Under the pieces are notes generated by a model. The model made no database searches and was not told the origin of the DNA. It saw only the letters and a list, made by a program, of their open reading frames with translations. From contig NC_014375.1 in the NCBI RefSeq assembly GCF_000144605.1, forward strand, positions 2,604,001 to 2,668,000: a DNA stretch of 64,000 nt, written 5' to 3'. The translations under genes and the position numbers were made by a program. Below, in pieces: positions 18,463-28,487 of the stretch (positions are counted from its first letter, which is position 1; each line of letters opens with the position of its first letter). The stretch comes from Brevundimonas subvibrioides ATCC 15264 (GTDB taxonomy: Bacteria; Pseudomonadota; Alphaproteobacteria; Caulobacterales; Caulobacteraceae).

Positions 18463-18603
18463 ATGCGCATTTTTATCGCCATGTTGATGACCTTTGCCGT
18501 GATTGCCGCTGCCACCGCCCTGTCCCTGGCCTGGGGCGGCGTCCTGTATCTAAATCAGCAGCGCGTCAGACGCGCCCCGTCAGGATCGACCACAAAAGCC
18601 TGA
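18463..18603 (+). CDS. Possible 46-residue single-helix membrane protein
   Basis: ATG 18463 opens a 46-codon frame beginning MRIFIAMLMTFAVIAAATAL and continuing through one hydrophobic helix to YLNQQRVRR, so a positive-inside anchor is plausible. It starts 18 bases after trmFO and could be translated from its message. The last 38 bases overlap the convergent gene ending at 18566. There is no strong ribosome binding site (CCCGG only), so it is an unproven small gene. Confidence 0.35.
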   Translation: MRIFIAMLMTFAVIAAATALSLAWGGVLYLNQQRVRRAPSGSTTKA

Positions 18604-19195
18604 TCCGCCGCGCGGCGTCCGACCGGGGTCGGGCGGACAAGCAGGCGTGGGCCACGGCCGGAAACCCGGCCGCCGGAAGGGCGCGAAGCGCCTGGTTGGC
18701 AAGAGGTCTGAGCGGCGTGGCCTCAGTCGCGCGGCCGACCTGCTGCAGACCCCACAATCGTCCTGCCTCCACGACCGTCCCGGCATGACCGGCCCCTGCC
18801 AGCAGATGCACCGCGGCCTGCATCGGACCGACATAGAAGGCCTCCAGGTCGTGCGGGTCGCCATGGACCCGGCCGATATGCGCCTTGATCAGGGCGTAGA
18901 ACGGCGCGCGATCCAGTCCGTGCCGGCCGACCAGATCTGTCATGGCTTCCAGCACAGGATGGCCCTTGCGCGCGCTCCCGGCCCAGACCCCGTCCAGCTG
19001 CTCGCGCCACCAGGCATATCGCATCTCGGCCAGAAGGGGCTGGGTCACCCGCGTGGGAATGGCCATCAGTTCGGCCTCGAACGCATACAGCGCGATCAGG
19101 TCGGCACGGGCCTGCGGGTCGCTCACGAACCGGCTGGACAGCCAGCGATCTGGATCGGCGGCCCGGACCTGGGCATCGAGTCCGGCTTCGCTCAT
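18566..19195 (-). CDS. Squalene/phytoene-synthase-fold protein, probably non-catalytic
   Basis: A 209-residue member of the squalene/phytoene synthase superfamily, seen in ALYAFEAELMAIPTRVTQPL, EMRYAWWREQLDGVW and the helix around ALIKAHIGRVHGDPHDLEAFYVG. The two Asp-rich DxxxD motifs that bind diphosphate are missing (FEAEL replaces the first), and it is shorter than real synthases (about 280). Such short forms resemble NDUFAF6-type assembly factors rather than carotenoid enzymes. No other isoprenoid genes are near. ATG 19195 overlaps the stop of the DUF998 gene by four bases. Confidence 0.7.
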   Translation of the reverse strand: MSEAGLDAQVRAADPDRWLSSRFVSDPQARADLIALYAFEAELMAIPTRVTQPLLAEMRYAWWREQLDGVWAGSARKGHPVLEAMTDLVGRHGLDRAPFYALIKAHIGRVHGDPHDLEAFYVGPMQAAVHLLAGAGHAGTVVEAGRLWGLQQVGRATEATPLRPLANQALRALPAAGFPAVAHACLSARPRSDAARRIRLLWSILTGRV

Positions 19196-19821
19196 CCGGA
19201 CGCGGCCGGGTTGGATACCCCGCTCCTTCGCAGCGCCCAGCCGAACGCGATCAGGAATACGGCCATGGCGCTTTCGAGAAGGCGCTGGAACAGACCGCCC
19301 AGTTCCACGTCGGCGACGATCCCGCCAAACCCGAGCAGGGCCACGGCCGCACAGCCGAGGCCAAGCGGCGCCAGCCACGGAGCCGCGCCGGAACGGGCCG
19401 ACAGACCTGCCAGGGCGAGCCCGACCACGCCCGTGAGATAGCCGGTGCCCCCGATCAGGTCGTGCATCAGGGCGTCCAGGGTGGGCTCGGACCGGGCGCA
19501 CTCGAAGGCGCACGGATAGAGCCCTGCTCCGGCAAGGCTGAGCCCGTACCAACCGAGCAGCAGACAGGCGACGACGGCCAGGAGATTTCGGCGCAGAATC
19601 CAGCCGGCCAACCCGCAGAAGGCCGTGATCAACAGGCCACTGGGCACGAACCCGAGCCAGCTGACCGCAGGCCCGGTGACAGCCCCCGTGGCTCCGAGCT
19701 CGCTGATGTACTGACGCAGGTGGTCGTAACCGGGATAGAGCGCCCCGCCGATGACGATCGCCGCCAGCTGGATGCCCTCGCCCAGCAACAGAAGGACGAA
19801 GGCGAGGCGCGGCGCCGTCAT
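19192..19821 (-). CDS. DUF998 membrane protein
   Basis: A 209-residue integral membrane protein with about six helices and the DUF998 pattern: an early helix followed by ALYPGYDHLRQYISELGATG, then a proline-containing second helix. Family function is unknown. It lies six bases after the PuuD-like gene and overlaps the next gene by ATGA, so the three probably share a transcript. Confidence 0.8.
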   Translation of the reverse strand: MTAPRLAFVLLLLGEGIQLAAIVIGGALYPGYDHLRQYISELGATGAVTGPAVSWLGFVPSGLLITAFCGLAGWILRRNLLAVVACLLLGWYGLSLAGAGLYPCAFECARSEPTLDALMHDLIGGTGYLTGVVGLALAGLSARSGAAPWLAPLGLGCAAVALLGFGGIVADVELGGLFQRLLESAMAVFLIAFGWALRRSGVSNPAASG

Positions 19822-19827
19822 GGCCGA

Positions 19828-20445
19828 TCAGCCAAACAGGGTCTGGTACATCGCCATGGAGGTCAGCATCGGCAGGCTGAGCAGCAGGTTGGTGCGGCTG
19901 GCCAGCATGGCGACCCGGGCGGCCTTGGCCTTCTTGTCGTCGTCGACGACGACGATGCCCAGCGCCCGCTTCTGGTTCGGCCAGATGATGCCCCAGACGT
20001 TCAGAAACATCACGATGGCCAGCCAGACGCCCACGCCCATCAGCGCATAGCCCTGATCACCCTCGACCAGACCACCCGCGAAACCGAAGCTCATGACCTC
20101 GGCCGAATAGGCGTGACCCTTCAAGCCCATGACGGCCAGGCCGGCGATCACGGTGAACAGGGCCGCCCAGCGAAACCAGAACAGGGCCTCGGGCGCGATG
20201 TATTTCGAGATGGCCGGCTTCAGCTCGCCCGGGATCGACGGCATGACCCGGATCTGGACGAAGTTGAAGTAGTAGAGAAGCCCGATCCACAGGATGCCGA
20301 ACCCGACGTGGGCCCAGCGCGCCACGGCCTGTCCGAACGTCAGCGCATCGACGCCCGACACGCGCGCGAAGGCAAAGATCATGATCGCCGCCAGCGCCAG
20401 GCTGAGGATCAGCGTGGTGCGAAAGTTCGAAAGCAGATTGGCCAT
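19828..20445 (-). CDS. Urate-hydroxylase-PuuD-like membrane protein, short form
   Basis: A 205-residue protein with about five transmembrane segments. It matches the membrane part of PuuD-type urate oxidases: RWAHVGFGILWIGLLYYFNF near residue 43, a later MGVGVWLAIVMFLNVWGIIWPNQ and SRTNLLLSLPMLTSMA at the end. The cytochrome c domain that completes real PuuD is absent, and no purine-catabolism gene is nearby, so enzyme activity is doubtful. It starts 42 bases after secF on the same strand. Confidence 0.75.
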   Translation of the reverse strand: MANLLSNFRTTLILSLALAAIMIFAFARVSGVDALTFGQAVARWAHVGFGILWIGLLYYFNFVQIRVMPSIPGELKPAISKYIAPEALFWFRWAALFTVIAGLAVMGLKGHAYSAEVMSFGFAGGLVEGDQGYALMGVGVWLAIVMFLNVWGIIWPNQKRALGIVVVDDDKKAKAARVAMLASRTNLLLSLPMLTSMAMYQTLFG

Positions 20446-20487
20446 GGTGGTCGTTCCCCCTGAGTCGTCAGCGGCAAGCTAGGGCGA

Positions 20488-21471
20488 TCAGGGCCGGCTC
20501 GCCATCCCCAGCTTGACGGGTTTGGCATCCTCGGCGAGTTCGCCGCGCTTGACGCCCCACAGCAGGATAATCGGCGCGCCGACATAGATCGAAGAATAGG
20601 TGCCGATGATGATCCCGAACATCAGGGCGATCGAGAAGCCGAACAGGGCCTCGCCGCCGAAGAAGGCCAGGGCCGCCAGCACCATGACCGCCGTCACGCC
20701 GGTGATGATCGTCCGCGACAGGGTCTCGTTCAGCGACAGGTCGATGACCTCGCGCAGGGGCATCGTCTTGTACTTGCGCAGGTTCTCGCGAAGACGGTCG
20801 AAGACCACGACGGTGTCGTTCATCGAATAGCCGATGACGGTCAGGATGGCGGCCACCATGTTCAGGCTGAACTCCAGCTTGAACAGGACGATCAGGCCGA
20901 AGGTCAGGATGACGTCGTGCAGCAGGCCGGCGACGGCCCCGAAGCCGAACTGCGGTTCGAACCGGAACCAGATATAGGCGAACATCAGAAGGATCGCGAC
21001 GCCCAGGGCCAGCAGGCCCGAGGTGAACAGCTCGCCGGAGACCTTGGAACCGACCACCTCCACGCCCGAATAGCTGACCTGGCCCACGGCCTGGTTGATG
21101 GCGCTCTGGACGCTGTTGACCACCGCGGTCTGGTCGCGACCCTCGGGGACCTGGAAGCGCACGATGGCGGTCGAACCGTCCTCGACGTTGGTATCGCGAC
21201 GCGCGATGCCCTGCACGCCGACGTCACCGATCTCCAGCCCGGACACGGCCTCGCGGATGGCCTCGGCGTTGATGGACTGTCCGGCGGGCTTGTAGACCTC
21301 CATCGAGGCCCCGCCCCGGAAGTCGATGCCCATGTTCAGCCCCGGATAGAAGCAGCCGATGATGGAGGCCGTGCACAGCACGACCGACAGCACGGCGGCC
21401 AGCCGGGCGTATTTGACGAAGTGGAAGTTGGTCTTCTGCGGAAGGACCTTGATCAGGGGCCACCAGGTCAT
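20488..21471 (-). CDS. secF: Protein translocase subunit SecF
   Basis: A 327-residue, six-helix RND-type membrane protein that with SecD uses the proton gradient to pull secreted proteins through SecYEG. Seen: NMGIDFRGGASMEV after the first helix, the conserved VIGYSMNDTVVVFDRLREN in helices 4-5, and the ETLSRTIITGVTAVMVLAALAFFGGEAL end. Its start overlaps the secD stop by four bases (ATGA), so the pair is translationally coupled. Confidence 0.97.
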   Translation of the reverse strand: MTWWPLIKVLPQKTNFHFVKYARLAAVLSVVLCTASIIGCFYPGLNMGIDFRGGASMEVYKPAGQSINAEAIREAVSGLEIGDVGVQGIARRDTNVEDGSTAIVRFQVPEGRDQTAVVNSVQSAINQAVGQVSYSGVEVVGSKVSGELFTSGLLALGVAILLMFAYIWFRFEPQFGFGAVAGLLHDVILTFGLIVLFKLEFSLNMVAAILTVIGYSMNDTVVVFDRLRENLRKYKTMPLREVIDLSLNETLSRTIITGVTAVMVLAALAFFGGEALFGFSIALMFGIIIGTYSSIYVGAPIILLWGVKRGELAEDAKPVKLGMASRP

Positions 21472-23072
21472 CGCACGCTCTCCGCGATCGGCAGGGTCTT
21501 CGATTTGGTGGTCTTCAGCCAGTAGGCCAGCAGGACCTGCGCCACGAGGACCGACGAGAAGACGGACGTGAACACCCCGATGGACAGGGTCCAGGCGAAG
21601 CCGCGCACCGGTCCGGCCCCGAAGATGAACATGATCGCCGCCGCCACTAGGGTCGTCAGGTTGGCGTCGATGATGGTGCCCATAGCCTTGTTGAAGCCGG
21701 CGTCCAGACTGGCGATCACTGATCGACCGGCCCGCGCCTCGTCCCGGATCCGCTCATAGATCAGCACGTTGGCGTCCACGGCCACGGCGAACGTCAGGAC
21801 CAGACCGGCGATCCCGGGCAGGGTCAGCGTCGCCTGTGTCAGGGACATGGCCGCGATGATGAGCAGCCCGTTCAGCACCAGACCGATGACCGAGATGCCT
21901 CCGAACAGGAAGCCGTAGGCCAGGATCATGAAGGCGACGATGATGATGAAGCCGATGATCGTCGAGATCTTGCCGTTCTGGACGGCGTCGGCCCCCAGTT
22001 CGGCGGTCACGGTCCGGCGTTCCTCGACCTTCAGCGGAGCCGGCAGAGCCCCGCCATTCAGCAGATTTACCAGTTCCGACGCCTGGGCGATCGTGAATGT
22101 GCCCTCGATGATGCCCGAGCCGCCGAGGATCGCGCCGTTGATCGTCGGGGCCGAGATGACCTTGCCGTCCAGAATGATGGCGAAGGGCTTGCCGATGTTG
22201 GCCGCGGTCGCCTCGCCGAAGCGTCGTGCGCCCTGACCGTCGAAGCGGAAGCCGATGGCGGGCCGTCCGCTCTGGTCGGCGCTGACCTCGGCCTTGGTCA
22301 GGTTTTCACCCGACACCAGAATCCGCTTCTTCACCAGATAGGGCGTCTGTCCGTCGTCGCCGACGAGAAGCTGGGCATCCGGGGGCACCCGACCGGCGAG
22401 CGCGTCCTGGATCGAATTCTCCGTGTCCACCATCTGGAAGGTCAGCTGGGCCGTCTGGCCGATGACGCGTTCCAGCGCGGCGGGATCGCTCTCGCCGGGG
22501 GCCTGGACGACGATCCGCTCGGCACCCTGACGGGTGATCGAAGGTTCGCGGGTGCCGAGGCTGTCGATCCGGCGGCGCACGACCTCGATGGACTGGTCCA
22601 CGGCCGTGGCCCCCATCGTGTCGAGCGTCTGCTGGGTAAAGGCCAGGCGCACGCGGCCATCGGACAGGCGCGTCGCCGCCCGTTCGGCGGCGCCGTTGGC
22701 ACCCGGTGCGCCGATCAGCTTGCGCAGTTCCTGATAGGCTGCCTCGGCCTGCGACGGATCGGCCAGGGTGACCACCGCCCCGCCCGACTCGCGGGTGATC
22801 TGATTGGTGGCGATGCCGGCCTCGCGAAGCCCGACGCGGATGTCCTCGATCAGGTTGTCGATCCGCTTGGTGCGCATCGCGTCCACGTCGACTTCCAGCA
22901 GCAGATACGACCCGCCCTGCAGGTCCAGCCCCAGGTTCAGCGTGTTCTTGGGCATGAAACCCGGAAGTGCCGCGCGCTGGGACGGGCTCAGCACATTGGG
23001 CAGGGCCAGCAGCAGGCCGAACACCAGCGCAGCGATCAGAACGATGACTTTCCAGCGGGACAGCTGAATCAT
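21468..23072 (-). CDS. secD: Protein translocase subunit SecD
   Basis: A 534-residue partner of SecF. The N-terminal helix is followed by LNLGLDLQGGSYLLLEVD, the periplasmic P1 domain, and a C-terminal six-helix block with FAVAVDANVLIYERIRDE carrying the proton-path aspartate, and GFAWTLSIGVFTSVFSSVL near the end. Length and order are normal. It lies 30 bases after yajC in the usual yajC-secD-secF operon. Confidence 0.97.
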   Translation of the reverse strand: MIQLSRWKVIVLIAALVFGLLLALPNVLSPSQRAALPGFMPKNTLNLGLDLQGGSYLLLEVDVDAMRTKRIDNLIEDIRVGLREAGIATNQITRESGGAVVTLADPSQAEAAYQELRKLIGAPGANGAAERAATRLSDGRVRLAFTQQTLDTMGATAVDQSIEVVRRRIDSLGTREPSITRQGAERIVVQAPGESDPAALERVIGQTAQLTFQMVDTENSIQDALAGRVPPDAQLLVGDDGQTPYLVKKRILVSGENLTKAEVSADQSGRPAIGFRFDGQGARRFGEATAANIGKPFAIILDGKVISAPTINGAILGGSGIIEGTFTIAQASELVNLLNGGALPAPLKVEERRTVTAELGADAVQNGKISTIIGFIIIVAFMILAYGFLFGGISVIGLVLNGLLIIAAMSLTQATLTLPGIAGLVLTFAVAVDANVLIYERIRDEARAGRSVIASLDAGFNKAMGTIIDANLTTLVAAAIMFIFGAGPVRGFAWTLSIGVFTSVFSSVLVAQVLLAYWLKTTKSKTLPIAESVR

Positions 23073-23102
23073 GGACGCGACTTCCGGTTCAGCGGTCGGG
23101 GA

Positions 23103-23432
23103 TCAGGACTTGGAAATGGCCTTGGTGTCGTTCGCGGCGATCGCGGTGCGATTGCGCACCTCGGCGATCATGCCCTTGACCACGCGCACGTTGACGGAGG
23201 GCGCGATCTCGACGTTGACCTCGGCATCCTCGACCCGCGTGACCTTGCCGATCAGACCCGACGACAGGACGATGGTGTCGCCGCGCTTGACCGCCGCGAT
23301 CAGGGCCGCGTGTTCCTTGGCGCGCTTCTGCTGCGGACGGATCAGCAGGAAGTAGAACAGCACGAAGATCGCGACGAAGGGCAGAAACTGCACGATGAGG
23401 CCCATGGGGCCTGCGTCAGCGGTAGGTGTCAT
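23103..23432 (-). CDS. yajC: Sec translocon accessory protein YajC
   Basis: A 109-residue single-pass membrane protein with the helix IVQFLPFVAIFVLFYFLLIRP and the family motif PQQKRAKEHAALIAAVKRGD, followed by a small beta domain (TIVLSSGLIGKVTRVED). It associates with SecDF. It heads the secDF operon; 93 noncoding bases separate it from the upstream lipoprotein gene. Confidence 0.95.
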   Translation of the reverse strand: MTPTADAGPMGLIVQFLPFVAIFVLFYFLLIRPQQKRAKEHAALIAAVKRGDTIVLSSGLIGKVTRVEDAEVNVEIAPSVNVRVVKGMIAEVRNRTAIAANDTKAISKS

Positions 23433-23525
23433 AGGTCAATCCCCACGCGGGCAGGCCACACGTCGGGGCGCCCTTTGAAAACAAGGCGCGATACCTAGGG
23501 CCGAGCCTTCAACAATGCAACGCCG

Positions 23526-24626
23526 CTACCTCGGCAACACCGTCAGCGGATCGATCGCCACCGGCTCGTCGCCCTGCATCCGCCGGGTCTCGTAGTGGAT
23601 CGAGGGTCGGCCGTCGCCGGCGGTCAGGCCCACGGTGCCGATCTGCTGGCCCGCGCGAACGTCCGCCCCGTCGTCCACGGTCGCCGAGCCCAGATGGCCG
23701 TAGACCGTGCGCCAGCCGTCGCGGTGCACGATAAGGACCGTCAGCCCCTGCCCCACCAGGTCGTCGCCGACATAGGCCACGCGTCCGTCCGCCGACGCGA
23801 CCACCGAGGCCCCCGCGGAGGCACCGATATTGATGCCGTTGTTGCGTTCTCCCATCCCCACCGGGCCGAACCGGCGCACGATCTCGCCGCGCACGGGCCA
23901 CTGCAGGGCGACCGACGAGCTGATCGGAGCCGTCCCGACCTGTCCGCTGCTGGCCGGCTGGCGTGACGGCGGCGGGGCCGCGGGGTTGCCGGAAGGCGGG
24001 GGAGGCGGCGGCGGGGCCATCCCGTTTTCGGGGACCATGACGCCGCGCGGGGCCGGGCCCGTGGCATAGGGATCGGGGCCGGTGTCGACCGCGCTGTCGG
24101 GAAGGATGATGTCCTGTCCGACCGTGATCGCGCCGCGCGGGCCGAGGCCGTTCAGGTCGATCAGGGTCTGGACCGGCGTCTGGAAGCGTCGACCGACGCC
24201 CGAGATCGTGTCACCGCTCCGGATCGTATAGGCGGCCCCGGCGCTGGTGGAGACCGGCCCGCCGGGCGGCTGATAGGCAGGCGGCGGCACATAGGCCGGC
24301 TCGGCCGCAGGCGGGGTATAGGCCGGCGGCTGGTAGGCCGGGGGCGGCGAATAGGTTCCGCCGTTCAGGTTTCCGGTCGTCGCGCCGGACGACGGCGGCG
24401 GCAGGGCCCCGCCCTCGATGCTCTCGTAGGGCACGGTCGAAGGCGGCGGCGCTTCATAGGGTGGCGGTTCGATCGCCGGCGACTGCGGCTGGTTCGCCAC
24501 GCCCGACCCGTATCCGGTCATCGGCCGCGTCGAATAGCGCGGCTCGGTCGGATAGCTGGCGCACGCCGTCGTCGCCAGCGCCCCGCCCACAAGCAGCACC
24601 GCCGTCAGCCAGTTCGAAAGCCGCAT
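23526..24626 (-). CDS. NlpD-like LysM/LytM lipoprotein, degenerate peptidase
   Basis: A 366-residue envelope protein. The signal peptide ends in LATTAC, a weak lipobox. A long Pro/Tyr/Ala-rich linker precedes one LysM domain (about residues 133-178, YTIRSGDTISGVGRRF) and a second linker, then an M23/LytM domain (about 240-360). The metal-binding H-x3-D of active M23 enzymes is replaced by NNGIN, while VYGHL is kept, so it probably activates amidases as NlpD and EnvC do. The locus surE-pcm-(OmpA-like)-this gene parallels the surE-pcm-nlpD order of other proteobacteria. ATG 24626 follows GGGAGGGG. Confidence 0.82.
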   Translation of the reverse strand: MRLSNWLTAVLLVGGALATTACASYPTEPRYSTRPMTGYGSGVANQPQSPAIEPPPYEAPPPSTVPYESIEGGALPPPSSGATTGNLNGGTYSPPPAYQPPAYTPPAAEPAYVPPPAYQPPGGPVSTSAGAAYTIRSGDTISGVGRRFQTPVQTLIDLNGLGPRGAITVGQDIILPDSAVDTGPDPYATGPAPRGVMVPENGMAPPPPPPPSGNPAAPPPSRQPASSGQVGTAPISSSVALQWPVRGEIVRRFGPVGMGERNNGINIGASAGASVVASADGRVAYVGDDLVGQGLTVLIVHRDGWRTVYGHLGSATVDDGADVRAGQQIGTVGLTAGDGRPSIHYETRRMQGDEPVAIDPLTVLPR

Positions 24627-24712
24627 AGAACCCCTCCCAGGAAGCATCACACCGTGCCCCGCACCGCTGCCTCTACCAACCCGGCAAACAGCACGAAAGT
24701 TGGGCGGGAAGG

Positions 24713-25444
24713 TTAACGGGGCGAGGCGGCAGGCCGGCTTCTGACATCCACCACAACCCTTCGGTTCAACGGTTCCCCTGTGCCATCTGGCGTTGGGCGG
24801 GCGAGCCGGGTCTCTCCAAAGGCCTCGACCACGATGTCGTCCCAGCGGACGCCCTGGCGGATCAGTTCGCTGGCGACGTTGTCGGCGCGGCGTCGGCTGA
24901 CGGCCATGCTGGCGGCCGCGCTGCCGGCCGTGTCCGCGTAACCCTGCACGCGATAGACGGTTTGCCCGGGCTGGTAGTCGGCCACGATGAAGCGCATGCG
25001 GCGCGCCCCGTCCGACGCGACCTCGGTGCCGCCTTCAGGGAAGAAGAGCGGCCAGAAATGCCAGAGCGCATAATAGGGCGGGTCGTCCTGACCGACGTCC
25101 AGGGGCACACAGTGCGCGGAAGGGGATGGGATCGGCTCGATCTTCACGCGACCCACGCCCACCCCGACCCGGACAAGCTCGAGCAGGACCTGGTCGACGC
25201 GCTCACGATCCAGCGCCGATCCGTCGTCGGCGACGCTGCCCCCGAGCACGGCGTGCGGCCATCTCCCCGGGCCCGTCTGCATCTCCAGACCCACCTCGCG
25301 CACGGCGGCATAGGCGTCTGCGGTCAGCTGGGCCGTCCCGGGCTCGAAGCACACCGACCGCGTCTGCGCCGCGGCGGGCCAGCCGATAACGATGACAGAA
25401 AGTCCGAACGCCAGGGCAGGAAAAACACGCATAGGACGCATCAT
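24713..25444 (-). CDS. Periplasmic protein with two OmpA-like domains
   Basis: A 243-residue secreted protein with a signal peptide (GWPAAAQ). The C-terminal half is a clear OmpA-like peptidoglycan-binding domain: VYRVQGYADTAGSAAASMAV, RRRADNVASELIRQGV and a closing PLNRRVVVDV. The N-terminal half repeats the pattern weakly (VCFEPGTAQLTADAYAAVRE, then DRERVDQVLLELVRVGV), so it may be a diverged duplicate. Three clustered in-frame ATGs occur at 25444, 25441 and 25432; the first is used. It starts 20 bases after pcm. Confidence 0.7.
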   Translation of the reverse strand: MMRPMRVFPALAFGLSVIVIGWPAAAQTRSVCFEPGTAQLTADAYAAVREVGLEMQTGPGRWPHAVLGGSVADDGSALDRERVDQVLLELVRVGVGVGRVKIEPIPSPSAHCVPLDVGQDDPPYYALWHFWPLFFPEGGTEVASDGARRMRFIVADYQPGQTVYRVQGYADTAGSAAASMAVSRRRADNVASELIRQGVRWDDIVVEAFGETRLARPTPDGTGEPLNRRVVVDVRSRPAASPR

Positions 25445-25464
25445 GCCTGCCCGCGCGGGGGCGG

Positions 25465-26109
25465 TCACCCCTCCTTCGCCGTTCCCTCGACCAGAGGCAC
25501 GAACCGCACCTCGCACAGGCTCTCGCGCCGGAACGAGCCGTCGTCCTGGCCGGTGTAGCGATGCAGCATCTGCACCGAGGTCCGCCCGACCGGGCACACC
25601 AGCACACCGCCGGGCTTCAGCTGTTTCAGCAGCTCGGTCGGCTCGGTCGGCGAGGCGGCCGTGACCATGATCCGGTCGAACGGCGCCTGTTCGGGCCAGC
25701 CCAGGCCGCCGTCGGAATGTTTGGTGATGACGTTGTCGATGCCCAGGGTCCGCAGCTTGCCCTCGGCCTCGACCATAAGGCTGCGATAGCGTTCGACGGA
25801 ATAGACATAGCGCGCCAGCCGGCTCAGGACCGCGCACTGGTAGCCGCTGCCGGTGCCGATCTCGAGCACGCGGTGGCGCGCCTGGACGTCCAGCGCCTGG
25901 GTCATCAGGCCGACGATATAGGGCTGGCTGATCGTCTGGGCGCAGTCGATCGGCAGGGCCTGATCCTCCCACGCCTGATCCAGGAATTTCTCGTGCACGA
26001 ACACGGCGCGGTCGATGGATTCCATCGCCCCCAGCACGCGGGGGTCGGTCACCCCCTGCTGGCGCAGCGACAGGATCAGCCGCCCGGCCCGGTCGTCCTT
26101 CAGGTTCAT
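25465..26109 (-). CDS. pcm: Protein-L-isoaspartate O-methyltransferase
   Basis: A 214-residue SAM-dependent enzyme that repairs isoaspartyl residues in aged proteins. Motif I VLEIGTGSGYQCAVL, the substrate-side ISQPYIVGLMTQAL and LKPGGVLVCPVG are all typical. ATG 26109 overlaps the surE stop by four bases, the classical coupling of the two stationary-phase genes. Confidence 0.96.
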   Translation of the reverse strand: MNLKDDRAGRLILSLRQQGVTDPRVLGAMESIDRAVFVHEKFLDQAWEDQALPIDCAQTISQPYIVGLMTQALDVQARHRVLEIGTGSGYQCAVLSRLARYVYSVERYRSLMVEAEGKLRTLGIDNVITKHSDGGLGWPEQAPFDRIMVTAASPTEPTELLKQLKPGGVLVCPVGRTSVQMLHRYTGQDDGSFRRESLCEVRFVPLVEGTAKEG

Positions 26110-26893
26110 TCCGCCAGCGCCTTGGGCGGGGCCCCGCCCAGCACGCCCTTCAGGTCATGCACGCTGGGCCTGTGCGTCAGGTCGATGTGCAGGGGCGTGA
26201 CGCTGATCTTCCCGTCGTCCATGGCGCGCAGGTCGGTGCCCGGCGTGTGGTCCTGTTTCGTGCCGCGAAAGCTCATCCAGTAGTAGTCGCGGCCGCGCAG
26301 GTCGGTGCGTTTCACCGCATGCATCTCACCGGCCTGACGGAAGCCCTGCACCGTCACCTCGACCTCGGTCACGTCCTCGGGCGCGCGGGCCGGGAAGTTC
26401 AGGTTCATGACCACGCCGGGCTCCCAGGTCTGGGCCAGCAGGCGGCTGATGATGGCGGGGGCGAAGGTCTCGGAGGTTTCCCAATGGGCGGTCACCTCGT
26501 CGTGGAACCGCTCCAGCGACTGGCTCAGGGCGATCGAGCGTATGCCGAAGGCCATGCCCTGCAGCGCGCCGGCGACCGTGCCGGAATAGGAACAGTCCTC
26601 GCCGACGTTGTGCCCCCGGTTGACCCCCGACAGCACCAGATCGGGCCGCTCCGGCATCAGGTCGTTGACGGCCAGGACGACGCAGTCGGTCGGCGTCCCC
26701 GTGACCGAGAACCGCTTGTCGCCGAACCGGTTGACCCGCAGGGGCTCGGTCAGGGTGATCCCCCGCCCCTTGCCGGACTGTTCCTCATGCGGGGCCACGA
26801 TCCAGACGTCGTCGCTCAGCGTCCGCGCGATCCGCTCGAGACACGCCAGCCCCTCGGCCTCGATCCCGTCGTCGTTGGTGAGGAGGATTCTCA

Positions 26894-26894
<1 letters not shown>
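26106..26894 (-). CDS. surE: 5'/3'-nucleotidase SurE
   Basis: A 262-residue metal-dependent phosphatase acting on nucleoside monophosphates. It begins MRILLTNDDGIEAEG with the metal-binding Asp pair, and has APHEEQSGKG, SGTPTDCVVLA-type core (TGTPTDC) and SGVNRGHNVGEDCSYSGTV, all signatures of the family. Its ATG shares one base with the serS stop (TGATG), placing serS-surE-pcm in one operon. Confidence 0.97.
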
Positions 26895-28321
<1,427 letters not shown>

Positions 28322-28389
28322 TCATGGGGCGGGCGGGATGAGCCGCTGTCCTAGCGGGCGTCGCGAGTCCTCGCAAACATCCAGAGAGC

Positions 28390-28412
28390 CCTTCTCCCCT
28401 TGCGGGAGAAGG
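28390..28412. repeat. CCTTCTCCC hairpin, relative of the 5.2 kb element
   Basis: CCTTCTCCC (28390-28398), a 5-base loop, then its perfect complement (28404-28412). It lies in the divergent serS/M61 gap and is one half of the palindromic ends found at 5151-5317, suggesting a dispersed repeat family. Confidence 0.6.
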
Positions 28413-28487
28413 AAAACAGCGCCGCTTGACGCCCCACCCGCTGCGGCGCGATGTGCGCCCCTGTTCATCCCCCGGATATCCCTGCCC

